A DNA stretch of 64,000 nt from Kribbella solani (GCF_014205295.1 NZ_JACHNF010000001.1:1054001-1118000), one strand, 5' to 3'. Positions 8,817 through 17,457 are shown, counted from the stretch's first letter. The notes: generated by a model not told the origin, from the letters alone. Numbers and translations: made by a program.

Positions 8817-10133
8817 TTAGAGCCCGGCGGCTCCGGTGCCTGATACAGCCGTGGCCGGAACCCGCGCGCGGTGCGCGATGAGGTCGCGGCAGATCTCCTC
8901 CGCCCGTTGCGCCAGCACGCTGAGCAGGGTGTCGGAGATGCCGTGGGTCTGCTCGTTCACGCCTTGCAGATAACAGGCCGCGGCACCGCCGGCACCACGT
9001 ACGCCGAGTTCGAGCTGGTAGTTGCGGGTGACGTCGACCCGGTCCAGTTCCAGATCCGCGGCCAGGTCGCGGACCAGTCGTGGCATCCGGGTGTCGAAAC
9101 CCGTACCCAGGAAGACCACGTCGCGGTGCAGCTCGGTGACGGCGCCCGTGCGGCGGTCGGTGAGGTCCAGTACCAACTCGTCGCCCTGCTCGCGGGCGGC
9201 GGTGATGTCGACCATCGTGACGAGCCGGCGCTCGGTGCGCTGGTTGAAGCGGTCGAGGTAGCGGTCGGCGTACAGGTGCTCCAGCATCGGGGGAGTGACG
9301 ACCGAGTAGTTGGTGCGGTACATCTCCTTCAGGATCTGCTCGCGCGCGGCCGGCTGGGTCTGGTAGAACTCGTCCACGAAGGCCGGGTAGTACAACTCAT
9401 TCGTGAACTTGCTCGACGCGTCGGAGCTGAGCCCGATCGAGCGCATCAGCCAGGCCACGTCGCTGTCAGGCAGGTCCTCTCTCAGCGCCCGGAACATCTC
9501 GGCCGCACTCTGCGAGCTCCCGACCACAGCCACCCGGTACGGCAGTTCGCCGGACAACTGGGCGACCCGTTGGCGGTACTCAGTGCTGTGGATGACTCGG
9601 TCGCGGGGCAGTCCGGCCAGTACAGGTGGGATGTTGGCCTCGCGGCTGCCGCCGTACACGAGGTATCGGCTGTTGATCTTTGCGCCGTCCGCGAGGGTGG
9701 TGATCCAGCCGGTCACCGCGCCGTGCCCGTCCCGCCGGGCGCGCATACTGACGACTTCCCGGCCGAGCTCGATCCGTACCTTATGCAAAGATTTGGCGAC
9801 CCAGCGCAGGTATTCGGTGAACTCCACCCGATACGGAGTGAACGTACTCAGATTGACGAAGTCGTCCAACCGGCCGGTCTCGTAAAGATGATTCAGAAAC
9901 GAAAACCTGCTGCGCGGATCGCGCTGGGTGACCAGGTCCTTCAAGAACGAAACCTGACTGGTCGCCCACGGCATCAACATCCCCTGCTGCCACCCGATCA
10001 CCGCGTTCCGGTCGATCAGCAGACTGCTCTCCGCCAGCTCCGGCGCCAATTCCTCCAACGCGACCGCCAGCCCCAAATTGGACGGCCCGGCCCCGACCGC
10101 CAGCAATTCGACCTGCCCGACCTGACCCGTCAT
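8817..10133 (-). CDS. L-lysine/L-ornithine N-monooxygenase family enzyme
   Basis: The 438-residue product is a class B flavin N-hydroxylating monooxygenase of the IucD/SidA/PvdA family. It shows the FAD motif VGAGPSNLGL, the NADPH motif VVGSSQSAAEM and the family C-terminal segment GVNEQTHGISDTLLS. These enzymes hydroxylate the side-chain amine of lysine or ornithine with O2 and NADPH. Without siderophore synthetase genes nearby, but next to a cupin and a MetRS-like gene, the likely product is N6-hydroxylysine feeding N-N bond formation. I chose the ATG at 10133, preceded by TGAGGTGG, over an ATG at 10169 with no clear ribosome site. This is the first gene of the seven-gene operon, and its promoter must lie in 10134-10588. 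Confidence 0.88.
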   Translation of the reverse strand: MTGQVGQVELLAVGAGPSNLGLAVALEELAPELAESSLLIDRNAVIGWQQGMLMPWATSQVSFLKDLVTQRDPRSRFSFLNHLYETGRLDDFVNLSTFTPYRVEFTEYLRWVAKSLHKVRIELGREVVSMRARRDGHGAVTGWITTLADGAKINSRYLVYGGSREANIPPVLAGLPRDRVIHSTEYRQRVAQLSGELPYRVAVVGSSQSAAEMFRALREDLPDSDVAWLMRSIGLSSDASSKFTNELYYPAFVDEFYQTQPAAREQILKEMYRTNYSVVTPPMLEHLYADRYLDRFNQRTERRLVTMVDITAAREQGDELVLDLTDRRTGAVTELHRDVVFLGTGFDTRMPRLVRDLAADLELDRVDVTRNYQLELGVRGAGGAAACYLQGVNEQTHGISDTLLSVLAQRAEEICRDLIAHRARVPATAVSGTGAAGL

Positions 10134-10387
10134 CCGCGCCACCTCAGCTCGAAATCCCGTACCTCCCATCGAGAGCCCGTGACCCCGTCCGGCTGATACA
10201 TACCCGGACGCCGGCGAAACCGGTTGTTCTGCTGAGATTCCGGAGCCGGTCAGGTTACGAAATGGGATCGGATTCGGCGCGTCGGCCCGCTGGTTCGGTC
10301 CAGGACGGTAAGCGTTGAGTCGTGGATTGGGGAAGTTGTTCGGGGCGAATCGGCCTGCGGTTGCGGGGAGGACCCGGCACCGATACC

Positions 10388-10417
10388 TTGACGCCGAACG
10401 ATTTTGGTCAAGACAAT
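10388..10417 (+). promoter_or_regulatory. Candidate promoter of the sugar importer operon
   Basis: TTGACG (10388-10393) and GACAAT (10412-10417) are 18 bp apart, reasonable -35 and -10 matches in such GC-rich DNA. The leader would be about 165 nt. The -10 lies inside the dre-like palindrome, so a repressor bound there would block it. Confidence 0.4.
10405..10416. promoter_or_regulatory. DasR (dre)-like operator
   Basis: TGGTCAAGACAA matches the 12-base core TGGTCTAGACCA of the Streptomyces DasR operator at 10 of 12 positions. DasR is the GntR regulator of N-acetylglucosamine and chitin uptake. The site overlaps the predicted importer promoter, and the downstream genes look like an N-acetylglucosamine-type importer, so sequence and context agree. 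Confidence 0.5.
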
Positions 10418-10588
10418 GCGTAATGCCTCGGGGAGCAGCGTGGCGGAGCTTGCCTGCTGCCGATCGGGTGGCTGGAACCTGGGCGGTCCGCGGCTAGTGC
10501 CGGTCGCCCGGTACGGACGGGGGACGCTGACCATCAGGGGCGGGCGTCATCAGCACCGTCGGGAATCGAGCGAGAAGAGGCGGGACCA

Positions 10589-12001
10589 ATGAGCGAGACC
10601 AGCAAGTTCGGGCGACGGAGTCTCCTGAAGGGGAGTCTGGCGGCGGCCGCGGTGCTGCCCCTGAGTGGCACGCTCGCCAGTTGCGCGAGCAGTGGCAACT
10701 CGAACAGCAACAGCTCGTCGGGCGGGACGAAGAGCGACAGCAACCCGTTCGGGATGGCGGACAAGTCGACCGTGGACGCGGTCATCTTCAACGGTGGTTA
10801 CGGCTACGACTACGTGTCGTTCGCGGCCAACATCGCGCAGCAGAAGCAGTCCGGCTCGACCTTCAAGGTCGCGCCGTCCACGCAGATCGCGCAGCAGCTG
10901 CAGCCGCGCTTCGTCGGCGGCAACCCGCCGGACCTGATCGACAACTCCGGCGCGAACCAGATCGGCTTCAACACGATCCTGGACCAGTTGGAGACCCTCG
11001 ACGACGTCTTCGAGGCGAAGAACTACGAAGGCACGAAGATCGCCGACACGCTGTACGCCGGGGTCAAGGCGCCCGGTACGTTCGGCGACAAGTTCGTCGC
11101 GATCAACTACGTCCTCACGCTGTACGGCCTCTGGTACTCCGACAGCCTGTTCAAGGCGAACGGGTGGGAGCCGCCGAAGACGTACGAGGACCTGCTCGCC
11201 CTGGGCGCCAAGGCGAAGGCCAAGGGCAAGTACCTGTTCGTCTGGGGCAAGGAAGCCGCCACCTACTACCAGACCCTGGCCGTCGACTCGGCGATCAAGG
11301 AAGGTGGCGACCCGGTCCGGCTGTCGCTCGGCAACCTCGAGGCCGACTGCTGGTCCAAGCCGGAGATCCAGGGCGTGTTCAAGGCCATGGAGACGATGGT
11401 CAAGAGCGGCTACTTCGTGCCCGGTGGCGCCGGTACGCAGTTCACCGCCGCGCAGGCGAAGTGGAGCAACGACCAGCAGGCGATCCTGTACCCGTCGGGG
11501 TCCTGGATCGAGAACGAGATGAAGAAGGCCACCAAGGCCGGCTTCGACATGAAGGGCATCCCGGAGCCGACGCTGACGGCGAACTCGAAGCTGCCGTACG
11601 CGGCCCTGCGCAGCGCGGCCGGCGAGCCGTACATCGTTCCGTCCAAGGGCAAGAACGTGGCCGGCGGCAAGGAACTGCTGCGGGCGATGCTGTCCAAGGA
11701 CGCGGCGACGAACTTCTCCAAGACGCGGCTGGCGCCGACGATCGTCAAGGGCCTGGTGCCCGCCGACGGCTTCGGCTCGACCGCGCTGCAGTCGCAGACG
11801 CAGATGCTGGACGCGGCCGGCACCGACGTCTTCGACTACCAGTTCGTCAACCTGTACGGCACGAACCCGGACCAGCTGGTGGTCTGGAACTCGTTCCTGT
11901 CCGGTCAGACCGACGCGGCCGGCCTCACGAAGGGCCTGCAGCAGATCACTGACAAGGTGCGCAACGACAGCTCCGTCAAGAAGATCCCGGTCACGAAGTG
12001 A
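10589..12001 (+). CDS. ABC sugar transporter substrate-binding lipoprotein, NgcE-like
   Basis: The 470-residue product has a twin-arginine signal (GRRSLLKG) followed by a lipobox ending LASC and a Ser/Asn/Gly linker, so it is exported folded and anchored as a lipoprotein. The mature part is a family 1 (CUT1) sugar-binding protein. The segments SNPFGMADKS, VIFNGGYGYDYV and GGNPPDLIDNSGA recall NgcE, the N-acetylglucosamine/chitobiose-binding protein of Streptomyces. The gene starts an operon with two permeases and overlaps the first by 4 bp (GTGA). Ligand identity is inferred from resemblance plus the dre-like site. Confidence 0.85.
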   Translation: MSETSKFGRRSLLKGSLAAAAVLPLSGTLASCASSGNSNSNSSSGGTKSDSNPFGMADKSTVDAVIFNGGYGYDYVSFAANIAQQKQSGSTFKVAPSTQIAQQLQPRFVGGNPPDLIDNSGANQIGFNTILDQLETLDDVFEAKNYEGTKIADTLYAGVKAPGTFGDKFVAINYVLTLYGLWYSDSLFKANGWEPPKTYEDLLALGAKAKAKGKYLFVWGKEAATYYQTLAVDSAIKEGGDPVRLSLGNLEADCWSKPEIQGVFKAMETMVKSGYFVPGGAGTQFTAAQAKWSNDQQAILYPSGSWIENEMKKATKAGFDMKGIPEPTLTANSKLPYAALRSAAGEPYIVPSKGKNVAGGKELLRAMLSKDAATNFSKTRLAPTIVKGLVPADGFGSTALQSQTQMLDAAGTDVFDYQFVNLYGTNPDQLVVWNSFLSGQTDAAGLTKGLQQITDKVRNDSSVKKIPVTK

Positions 12002-12999
12002 CCGCGACGCACGACGTCGCCCCGGGTGCCGGACCCAAGCGGTCCGGCACCCGGCGGCGCCGGCCGCTGACCTTCGACCGGGTCAGCTTCATGGTGGTGT
12101 TTCTGGGCCTGCCGCTGGCGATCTTCGTGATCTTCGTGATCTCGCCGTTCGTGCAGGCGCTGTACTACTCGCTGACCGACTGGTCGGGGTTCAGCTCGGG
12201 GATGAACTTCGTCGGTTTCGACAACTACGTGAAGCTGTTCCACGACGACATCTTCCTGCGGGCCGTACGCAACAACGTCGAGCTCGCGATCGTCGTACCG
12301 CTGGTGACGATCGTGCTGTCGCTGACCCTGGCCACGCTGGTCACGGTCGGCGGCTCGGGTACGGGTACGGTGCGTGGACTGCGCAACTCCGGCTTCTACC
12401 GGATCGTCTCGTTCTTCCCGTACGTGATCCCGGCGATCGTGATCGGCCTGATCTGGGCGCAGGTGTTCACGCCGGGCTCGGGCATCCTGGACGCGGTACT
12501 GTCCAAGATCGGGCTCAGCGGGTTCGCGAACTATGCCTGGCTGGGTGACGCGCGGACCGCGATGCCGGCCTCGATGTTCGTGATGATCTGGGGCGGCGTC
12601 GGTTTCTACATGGTGCTGTTCATCGCCGCCATCCGGGGCATCGACCCGGAGGTGTTCGAGGCGGCCCGGATCGACGGGGCCGGCCGGTTCCGGACCGCGA
12701 TCTTCCTGACCATTCCGCTGATCCGCGACAACGTGCAGACCGCGTACATCTATCTGGGTATCGCCGCGCTGGACGCGTTCGTCTACATGCAGGCGCTGAA
12801 CCCCGGTGGTGGCCCGCAGAACACGACGCTCGTGATGCCGCAGCAACTGTTCACCACGGCCTTCACCAAGGGGCAGTTCGGCTACTCGACGGCGATGGGC
12901 GTGATCCTGGCCGCCGTCACGATGCTGTTCGCCCTGCTGGTGTTCCTGGTGAACCGCCTGACCGGCGGAAGTGACCGGAAAGTGAAGGTGCGCCGATGA
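11998..12999 (+). CDS. ABC sugar transporter permease, NgcF-like (MalF type)
   Basis: The 333-residue integral membrane protein has about six transmembrane segments, beginning with FMVVFLGLPLAIFVIFVI. The cytoplasmic coupling loop EAARIDGAGRFRTAIFLTIPLI is the EAA motif that docks the ATPase. It belongs to the MalF-like half of CUT1 importers. The GTG start is embedded in the SBP stop (GTGA), and the next permease overlaps by 4 bp (ATGA). Together with NgcE-like and NgcG-like partners it would form the channel for an amino sugar or oligosaccharide. Confidence 0.9.
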   Translation: MTATHDVAPGAGPKRSGTRRRRPLTFDRVSFMVVFLGLPLAIFVIFVISPFVQALYYSLTDWSGFSSGMNFVGFDNYVKLFHDDIFLRAVRNNVELAIVVPLVTIVLSLTLATLVTVGGSGTGTVRGLRNSGFYRIVSFFPYVIPAIVIGLIWAQVFTPGSGILDAVLSKIGLSGFANYAWLGDARTAMPASMFVMIWGGVGFYMVLFIAAIRGIDPEVFEAARIDGAGRFRTAIFLTIPLIRDNVQTAYIYLGIAALDAFVYMQALNPGGGPQNTTLVMPQQLFTTAFTKGQFGYSTAMGVILAAVTMLFALLVFLVNRLTGGSDRKVKVRR

Positions 13000-13886
13000 C
13001 AACCACAGCCGGCGAGGCCGACGTCGTCGTACGCCCCCGGGCCTCCGGCAAGCGGGACGGGGAGGGCAAGGGCGTCGCCACCACTGCCCACATCGCGCTG
13101 ATCCTGTGGTCGCTGCTGGTGATCCTGCCGCTGGTGTGGACGCTGCTGTCCTCGTTCAAATCGACACAGGAGATCCTCGGCAACCCGCTGTCGCTGCCGA
13201 GCAAGCTGCGCTTCGGCAACTACGCCAACGCGTGGACCACGGCCGGCATCGGCCAGTACTTCCTGAACACGGTGATCGTGGTCGGGTCCGCGCTGGTGCT
13301 GGTGATGGTCCTCGGCGCGATGTGCGCGTACGTACTCGCCAGGTTCCAGTTCTTCGGCAACCGGGTGATCTACTACTCGATGCTGGGCGGGCTCACGTTC
13401 CCGGTGTTCCTGGCGATCGTGCCGCTGTTCTTCGTACTGAAGAACTTCGGGCTGCTGAACACGCTGCCCGGGCTGATCATCACGTACGTCGCGTTCGCGC
13501 TTCCGTTCACCGTCTTCTTCCTGCACTCGTTCTTCAAGGCCCTGCCGGGTGAGGTGTACGAGGCGGCGCAGATCGACGGCGCGGGGGAGTGGCGGTCGTT
13601 CTTCTCGGTGATGCTGCCGATGGCCCGGCCGGGGATGGCGTCGGTCGCCATCTTCAACTTCCTCGGGCTGTGGAACCAGTTCCTGCTGCCGGTCGCCCTG
13701 AACACGAACTCGAACAACTACGTGCTCTCGCAGGGCATGGCGTCGTTCGCGTCGCAGGCCGGGTACGCGGTGGACTTCGGCGCGTTGTTCGCGGCCGTGG
13801 TGATCACCGTGGCGCCGGTCCTGGTCGTGTACATCTTCTTCCAGCGTCAGCTGCAGGTGTCCGTGACTGCCGGAGGCGTGAAGTAG
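12996..13886 (+). CDS. ABC sugar transporter permease, NgcG-like (MalG type)
   Basis: The 296-residue protein is the MalG-like second permease. A charged cytoplasmic N-terminus of about 28 residues is followed by six predicted membrane helices. The EAA loop reads YEAAQIDGAGEWRSFFSVML. The operon ends here without an ATPase gene. In actinomycetes such CUT1 importers use a shared ATPase of the MsiK type encoded elsewhere, and that is the likely arrangement. Confidence 0.9.
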   Translation: MTTTAGEADVVVRPRASGKRDGEGKGVATTAHIALILWSLLVILPLVWTLLSSFKSTQEILGNPLSLPSKLRFGNYANAWTTAGIGQYFLNTVIVVGSALVLVMVLGAMCAYVLARFQFFGNRVIYYSMLGGLTFPVFLAIVPLFFVLKNFGLLNTLPGLIITYVAFALPFTVFFLHSFFKALPGEVYEAAQIDGAGEWRSFFSVMLPMARPGMASVAIFNFLGLWNQFLLPVALNTNSNNYVLSQGMASFASQAGYAVDFGALFAAVVITVAPVLVVYIFFQRQLQVSVTAGGVK

Positions 13887-13902
13887 GTACCTGAGGCTCG
13901 AC

Positions 13903-13908
13903 TACGCT
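13903..13908 (+). promoter_or_regulatory. Leaderless -10 box
   Basis: TACGCT ends 6 nt before the ATG at 13915, which puts the expected transcription start on the A of the start codon. Confidence 0.5.
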
Positions 13909-13914
13909 GATCAC

Positions 13915-14466
13915 ATGCACGTGGATGAGCGGACCGCACGGGAGTTGCGTGGGCTGGCCCGCGTCCTGGTGCGGTCCGGGTACGCCGACCATGCAGCGAT
14001 CACGGCTGCGCTGACGGAAGCGGTCTCGGAAGACGCGCCGGCGATGGACCCGGACGCGTTGGTGCCGTTGCTGATCGGTGAGGCCGTGATGGACCTCTCC
14101 GAAGAGGCGAAGGGCTGGCCCGAGGCGACCGACCCGGACCGGCTGGACGCGGTACTGGACGAACTGCAGCGGCTCGGACTGGTGGTGGTTCGGTACACAT
14201 CGGACCACCACGCCGCCCGGCAAGTGCTGGAGGCAGCCGAGCAGCCGCGGGGCCTGGTGTTCTTCACCGACACCGATGTCTGGCACGCGGTGGACTTCGG
14301 GATGCTGGAGCTGAAGCTGTGGCACCCCGACACCGCCAACGTAGCGCCCGGCGAGCCGCTGCTGGAGGACGTCTTGGCGTTGCTGCGGCAGCACGGTCTC
14401 CCCGCCGCCTTTGACGAGGGCCGCATCGAGGTGACGCTCGAATGGCACCGCCGGGTGACGTTGTGA
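13915..14466 (+). CDS. Conserved hypothetical protein upstream of pdxT
   Basis: I do not recognise a named family for this acidic 183-residue protein. It has no signal peptide or membrane segment. The N-terminal half is helical and rich in Asp, Glu and Ala; the C-terminal half looks alpha/beta, with strands such as [16 protein letters not shown] and LELKLWHPD, and ends in VTLEWHRRV. Its ATG lies exactly 6 nt after a TANNNT -10 box, which suggests leaderless expression. The stop overlaps the pdxT start as GTGA (14463-14466), so it is translationally coupled to pdxT. A link with vitamin B6 synthesis is possible, but only from position. Confidence 0.75.
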   Translation: MHVDERTARELRGLARVLVRSGYADHAAITAALTEAVSEDAPAMDPDALVPLLIGEAVMDLSEEAKGWPEATDPDRLDAVLDELQRLGLVVVRYTSDHHAARQVLEAAEQPRGLVFFTDTDVWHAVDFGMLELKLWHPDTANVAPGEPLLEDVLALLRQHGLPAAFDEGRIEVTLEWHRRVTL

Positions 14467-15104
14467 AGCCGGTGATCGGCGTGTTCGCGCTGCAGGGGAA
14501 CGTACGCGAGCACCTGGCGATGCTGACCGCGGTCGGCGCCGACGCGCGGCCGGTACGGCGGGAGTCCGAGCTCGCCCAGGTCGACGCGATGGTGCTTCCG
14601 GGCGGCGAGTCGACCACGATGTACAAGCTGGCCCGCTCGTTCGAGCTGTTCGAGCCGTTGCAGAAGCGGATCGCGGACGGGATGCCGGCCTTCGGTACGT
14701 GCGCCGGGATGATCATGCTGGCGAACGAGATCACCGGCGGGATCGACGGACAGGAGACGCTCGGCGGGCTGGACGTGACGGTCCGCCGGAACGCGTTCGG
14801 GCGGCAGGTGGACTCGTTCGAGGCGGACCTGGAGTTCCCTGATCTGGGGCCGACGTTCGCTACGCCGTACCACGCCGTGTTCATCCGGGCACCGTGGGTG
14901 GAGCGGGTCGGCGCGGACGTACAGGTGTTGTCTAGAGTGGGGACGGGCCTCGGCGCAGGGTGGGCAGGGCTGGGGCCGGAGGCAGGGCGCAGTAGGATCG
15001 TCGCGGTTCGCCACGATCGGTTGCTGGCCACGTCGTTCCACCCGGAAATGACCGGGGACGTCAGGCTGCACGGCTACTTCGCCGAGCTGGTCCGCGGCCT
15101 CTGA
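14463..15104 (+). CDS. pdxT: Pyridoxal 5'-phosphate synthase glutaminase subunit PdxT
   Basis: PdxT hydrolyses glutamine and passes ammonia to PdxS, which builds pyridoxal 5'-phosphate from ribose 5-phosphate and glyceraldehyde 3-phosphate. The 213-residue product shows the whole class I glutaminase triad: the nucleophile in GTCAGM near residue 80, and the His and Glu in SFHPEM near the C-terminus. LPGGEST forms the oxyanion region. I chose the GTG at 14463, which overlaps the upstream stop and puts VIGVFALQG at the N-terminus as in the family. A longer frame from 14442 only adds residues read from the neighbouring gene. pdxS, usually adjacent in actinomycetes, is not in this window. Confidence 0.93.
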   Translation: MKPVIGVFALQGNVREHLAMLTAVGADARPVRRESELAQVDAMVLPGGESTTMYKLARSFELFEPLQKRIADGMPAFGTCAGMIMLANEITGGIDGQETLGGLDVTVRRNAFGRQVDSFEADLEFPDLGPTFATPYHAVFIRAPWVERVGADVQVLSRVGTGLGAGWAGLGPEAGRSRIVAVRHDRLLATSFHPEMTGDVRLHGYFAELVRGL

Positions 15105-15137
15105 GTCAGTAGCAGCGGTAGAAGGGTTGGGTTTGCC

Positions 15138-15899
15138 ATGTCGGGCCACTCCAAATGGGCCACCACGAAGCACAAGAAGGCCGTCATCGACGCGAAGCGC
15201 GGCAAGCTCTTCGCGAAGCTGATCAAGAACATCGAGGTGGCCGCCCGGATGGGCGGTGGTGACCCCGGCGGGAACCCGACCCTGTACGACGCCATCCAGA
15301 AGGCGAAGAAGTCCTCGGTCCCGAACGACAACATCGACCGCGCGGTCAAGCGTGGCTCGGGCGCCGAGGCCGGTGGCGCCGAGTACCAGACGATCATGTA
15401 CGAGGGGTACGGCCCGAACGGCGTGGCGATGCTGGTCGAGTGCCTGACCGACAACCGGAACCGGGCCGCGGCGGATGTCCGGACCGCGATGTCCCGCAAC
15501 GGCGGCTCGCTCGCCGACCCGAATTCGGTCGCCTACCTGTTCAGCCGCAAGGGCGTGATCGTCGTCGCCAAGGACCAGGACGGCAAGTCCCTGTCCGAGG
15601 ACGACGTGATGGAGGCGGTGCTCGACTCCGGCGCGGACGAGGTGAACGACCTGGGCGAGTCCTGGGAGGTCGTCACCGAGGCCACCGACCTGGTCCCGGC
15701 CCGCTCCGCGCTGCAGGACGCCGGCATCGACTACGAGTCCGCCGACGTGCAGTTCGTCCCGTCCCAGACGATCGAACTGGACGCCGACGGCGCCGGCAAG
15801 ATCTTCCGCCTGATCGACGCCCTCGAAGACAGCGACGACGTCCAGAACGTCTACGCCAACTTCGACGTCTCCGACGAAATCATGGCCGAGGTCGGCTGA
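15138..15899 (+). CDS. yebC: YebC/PmpR family protein (TACO1-like)
   Basis: The 253-residue product begins [20 protein letters not shown], the family hallmark, and contains the conserved segments [11 protein letters not shown] and [19 protein letters not shown]. Members are described as DNA-binding regulators and, more recently, as ribosome-associated factors that help translate difficult sequences. Length and organisation are typical. The usual neighbour ruvC is displaced here by about 3 kb of accessory genes. A strong hairpin terminator follows the stop. Confidence 0.95.
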   Translation: MSGHSKWATTKHKKAVIDAKRGKLFAKLIKNIEVAARMGGGDPGGNPTLYDAIQKAKKSSVPNDNIDRAVKRGSGAEAGGAEYQTIMYEGYGPNGVAMLVECLTDNRNRAAADVRTAMSRNGGSLADPNSVAYLFSRKGVIVVAKDQDGKSLSEDDVMEAVLDSGADEVNDLGESWEVVTEATDLVPARSALQDAGIDYESADVQFVPSQTIELDADGAGKIFRLIDALEDSDDVQNVYANFDVSDEIMAEVG

Positions 15900-15910
15900 A
15901 CCACACATCT

Positions 15911-15950
15911 ACAGAACGCTCGGCTGGGGATCCCCCGCCGAGCGTTCTGT
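15911..15950 (+). terminator. Hairpin terminator after yebC
   Basis: A perfect 14-bp stem (15911-15924 with 15937-15950) encloses a 12-nt loop that itself contains GGGGATCCCC. TGTTGT follows the stem. It lies 11 bp after the yebC stop and ends the pdxT-yebC transcript. Confidence 0.8.
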
Positions 15951-16090
15951 TGTGGTGCCCGGCATCTCGACAGTACGTATACGTCCACTGAACCCACCCA
16001 CCCCGCTCCACTGAGCGTACCGACCACCACAGCCCCCAGTACCTCCTGTCGCCCTGCCGATCCACCGCCGGACCCCTGACCGGACAGCAA

Positions 16091-16744
16091 TCAGTCGGCA
16101 AGAAGCTGTCGCAGTGCGCTTGGGATGACCAGCTCGGGGAATTCTGACTGCTTGTCCGCAAACGCGCGTCGCAGCAACGGCACGTTGAAGCGGGCCGGCG
16201 TGATGGCGGCGATGGTTGCGTCGATCCGGTCGTGCTGTGCCCGCGCAACCATGGTGGCGAGCTGCGCCTCAATCGGGACTGTCGGCACGGGATGCCCACC
16301 ACACGACAGCACGTCCTGCTCCGTCCAGACCAGCGGCGAGCGCGTCTCCAGCATCAGATCAGCCACCGCCGGCGCGACTATGTGTGCAAGCTCGACCTTC
16401 GTCCCGTCGATGATCCAACGCCCGAACGTCCACCGCTCGTCAGGCGATCCCCAACACGTCGTCGGCTCTGTCACGGTGCTCAACCAGACACCCAGCGCGG
16501 AGGCGCCGGGGGCTGGCAGCGCTGGGCTGGCGGGTGTTGGCGGCGCTGGGGTGGCGGGAGTTGGGAGTACCGCGGCGGCGCGGGTGAGGTCGGTGGCGGA
16601 GCGGATGGCGATGTCGATGTCTCCCGGGACGATCGCCACGCCGCGTAGGGCGGTTGCCGCGCTGCCGAGAAGCATCCAGTCGATTCGGTGCCTGTTGAGC
16701 ACCTCGGCAACAGCGGTCAGCGCGGCAGTCCAGTGAACACTCAC
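16091..16744 (-). CDS. Nucleotidyltransferase-fold protein
   Basis: The 217-residue product contains WMLLGSAATALRG followed by PGDIDIAI. This is the GS...DxD pattern of the minimal nucleotidyltransferase fold seen in MNT/AbiEii-type toxins and in kanamycin nucleotidyltransferase-like enzymes. Between the catalytic segment and the C-terminal part lies a proline/alanine-rich stretch (about residues 60-80) that looks like a flexible insert. The start is uncertain: GTG at 16744 gives a compact protein, while a GTG at 16807 would extend it by 21 residues with no better ribosome site. It stands alone on the minus strand inside an insertion between yebC and ruvC. No partner antitoxin is adjacent, so a toxin role is speculative. 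Confidence 0.7.
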   Translation of the reverse strand: MSVHWTAALTAVAEVLNRHRIDWMLLGSAATALRGVAIVPGDIDIAIRSATDLTRAAAVLPTPATPAPPTPASPALPAPGASALGVWLSTVTEPTTCWGSPDERWTFGRWIIDGTKVELAHIVAPAVADLMLETRSPLVWTEQDVLSCGGHPVPTVPIEAQLATMVARAQHDRIDATIAAITPARFNVPLLRRAFADKQSEFPELVIPSALRQLLAD

Positions 16745-16814
16745 ACCGCCGAACGTAACCGCCACCACCGACACCACATGCCCCGCGCCCCGCACGCGGT
16801 GCGTCACTGTTCGG

Positions 16815-16890
16815 TGGGGTTATCCATCCGTGTTGTGGGTTCTCCACTGGTGTATCGGTGGAGAACCCACAAGAACGGTGGATATCCGGC
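16815..16890. repeat. Palindromic dispersed repeat, copy 1
   Basis: The core is a perfect 15-bp inverted repeat, TTGTGGGTTCTCCAC (16833-16847) with GTGGAGAACCCACAA (16858-16872), around a 10-nt loop. Imperfect outer arms GGTTATCCATCCG (16818-16830) and CGGTGGATATCC (16876-16887) extend it. A second copy with the same core arms and the same GGTGGATATCC end lies at 57033-57108. It occupies the space between a minus-strand and a plus-strand gene. It could be a REP-like or miniature mobile element. Confidence 0.8.
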
Positions 16891-16980
16891 AGTACGTACC
16901 CGGACAGTGGCGGGCCTGTCGTTTCGGGGAGTGCCCGCTTGGTGCCAGGTGGGCGGTTCACGCAGGATGTGACTGGTGGG

Positions 16981-16986
16981 TAACCT
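16981..16986 (+). promoter_or_regulatory. Leaderless -10 box
   Basis: TAACCT ends 6 nt before the ATG at 16993, so transcription should begin at the start codon. Confidence 0.5.
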
Positions 16987-16992
16987 TGGGGG

Positions 16993-17457
16993 ATGGGTAG
17001 CCAGGTGCTGGGGTTGTGGGAGCGGTTGCGGGGGGTGCCGGGTGGGGAGTGGGTGTTTTCTTGGGGGTTTGCCTGGAAGGCGCCGTACTTTCGGTCGGTT
17101 CGGCCTCGGTTCGTGCAGGTGGGGGCGAACTACGCGGCGTTGACGGTGCGGAAGCGGCGGGCGGTGCTGAATCACCTCGGGACCGTGCATGCGATTGCCG
17201 TCTGCAACGGGTTGGAGGCGGCGATGGGGGCGCTGGCGGAGGCGACGGTGCCGCCGGGGAAGCGGTGGTTGCCGAAGGGGATGGAGGTCGCGTACCTGGC
17301 GAAGTCGACCTCGGACCTGACCTGCACGGCCGAGACCGATCCGGACGCGTGGGAAGCCGGGCCGGATGTGCCGGTACGGGTGCGCGCGACGCGCGCCGAC
17401 GGGACGGTCGTCGTCGAGGGCACGATCCACCTCTGGGTGACTGCCAAGAAGACATAA
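16993..17457 (+). CDS. DUF4442 hotdog-fold protein, possible thioesterase
   Basis: The 154-residue protein matches the pattern of DUF4442/YiiD_C proteins, which share the hotdog fold of acyl-CoA thioesterases. Typical segments are ANYAALTVRKRRAVLNHLGTVHAIA, NGLEAAMGALAEA and PKGMEVAYLAKS. The conserved NHLGTVHA is where the family places active-site or structural residues. No signal or membrane segment is present. The -10 box 6 nt upstream and the lack of a ribosome site suggest a leaderless message. The substrate is unknown. It belongs to the accessory insertion between yebC and ruvC. Confidence 0.8.
   Translation: MGSQVLGLWERLRGVPGGEWVFSWGFAWKAPYFRSVRPRFVQVGANYAALTVRKRRAVLNHLGTVHAIAVCNGLEAAMGALAEATVPPGKRWLPKGMEVAYLAKSTSDLTCTAETDPDAWEAGPDVPVRVRATRADGTVVVEGTIHLWVTAKKT

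Larger units (their letters stand above)
10134..10588. other. Divergent intergenic region between the biosynthetic operon and the sugar importer
   Basis: These 455 bp hold no convincing gene. They must contain the promoter of the minus-strand operon; a possible -10 is TAACCT on the minus strand at 10252-10257, with no clear -35. They also hold the promoter of the importer and the dre-like site listed separately. The last 20 bases are purine-rich (AAGAGGCGGGACCA) and supply the ribosome site of the importer SBP gene. Confidence 0.5.

Noticed and set aside
8817..10133. Siderophore biosynthesis as the role of the N-hydroxylase.
   Set aside because: No IucA/IucC-type synthetase, NRPS or siderophore uptake gene is present, while cupin, MetRS-like and oxidase partners fit N-N bond formation.
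16091..17457. Nucleotidyltransferase and DUF4442 genes as a toxin-antitoxin pair.
   Set aside because: They are divergent, separated by the palindromic repeat, and DUF4442 is a hotdog-fold enzyme family, not an antitoxin.
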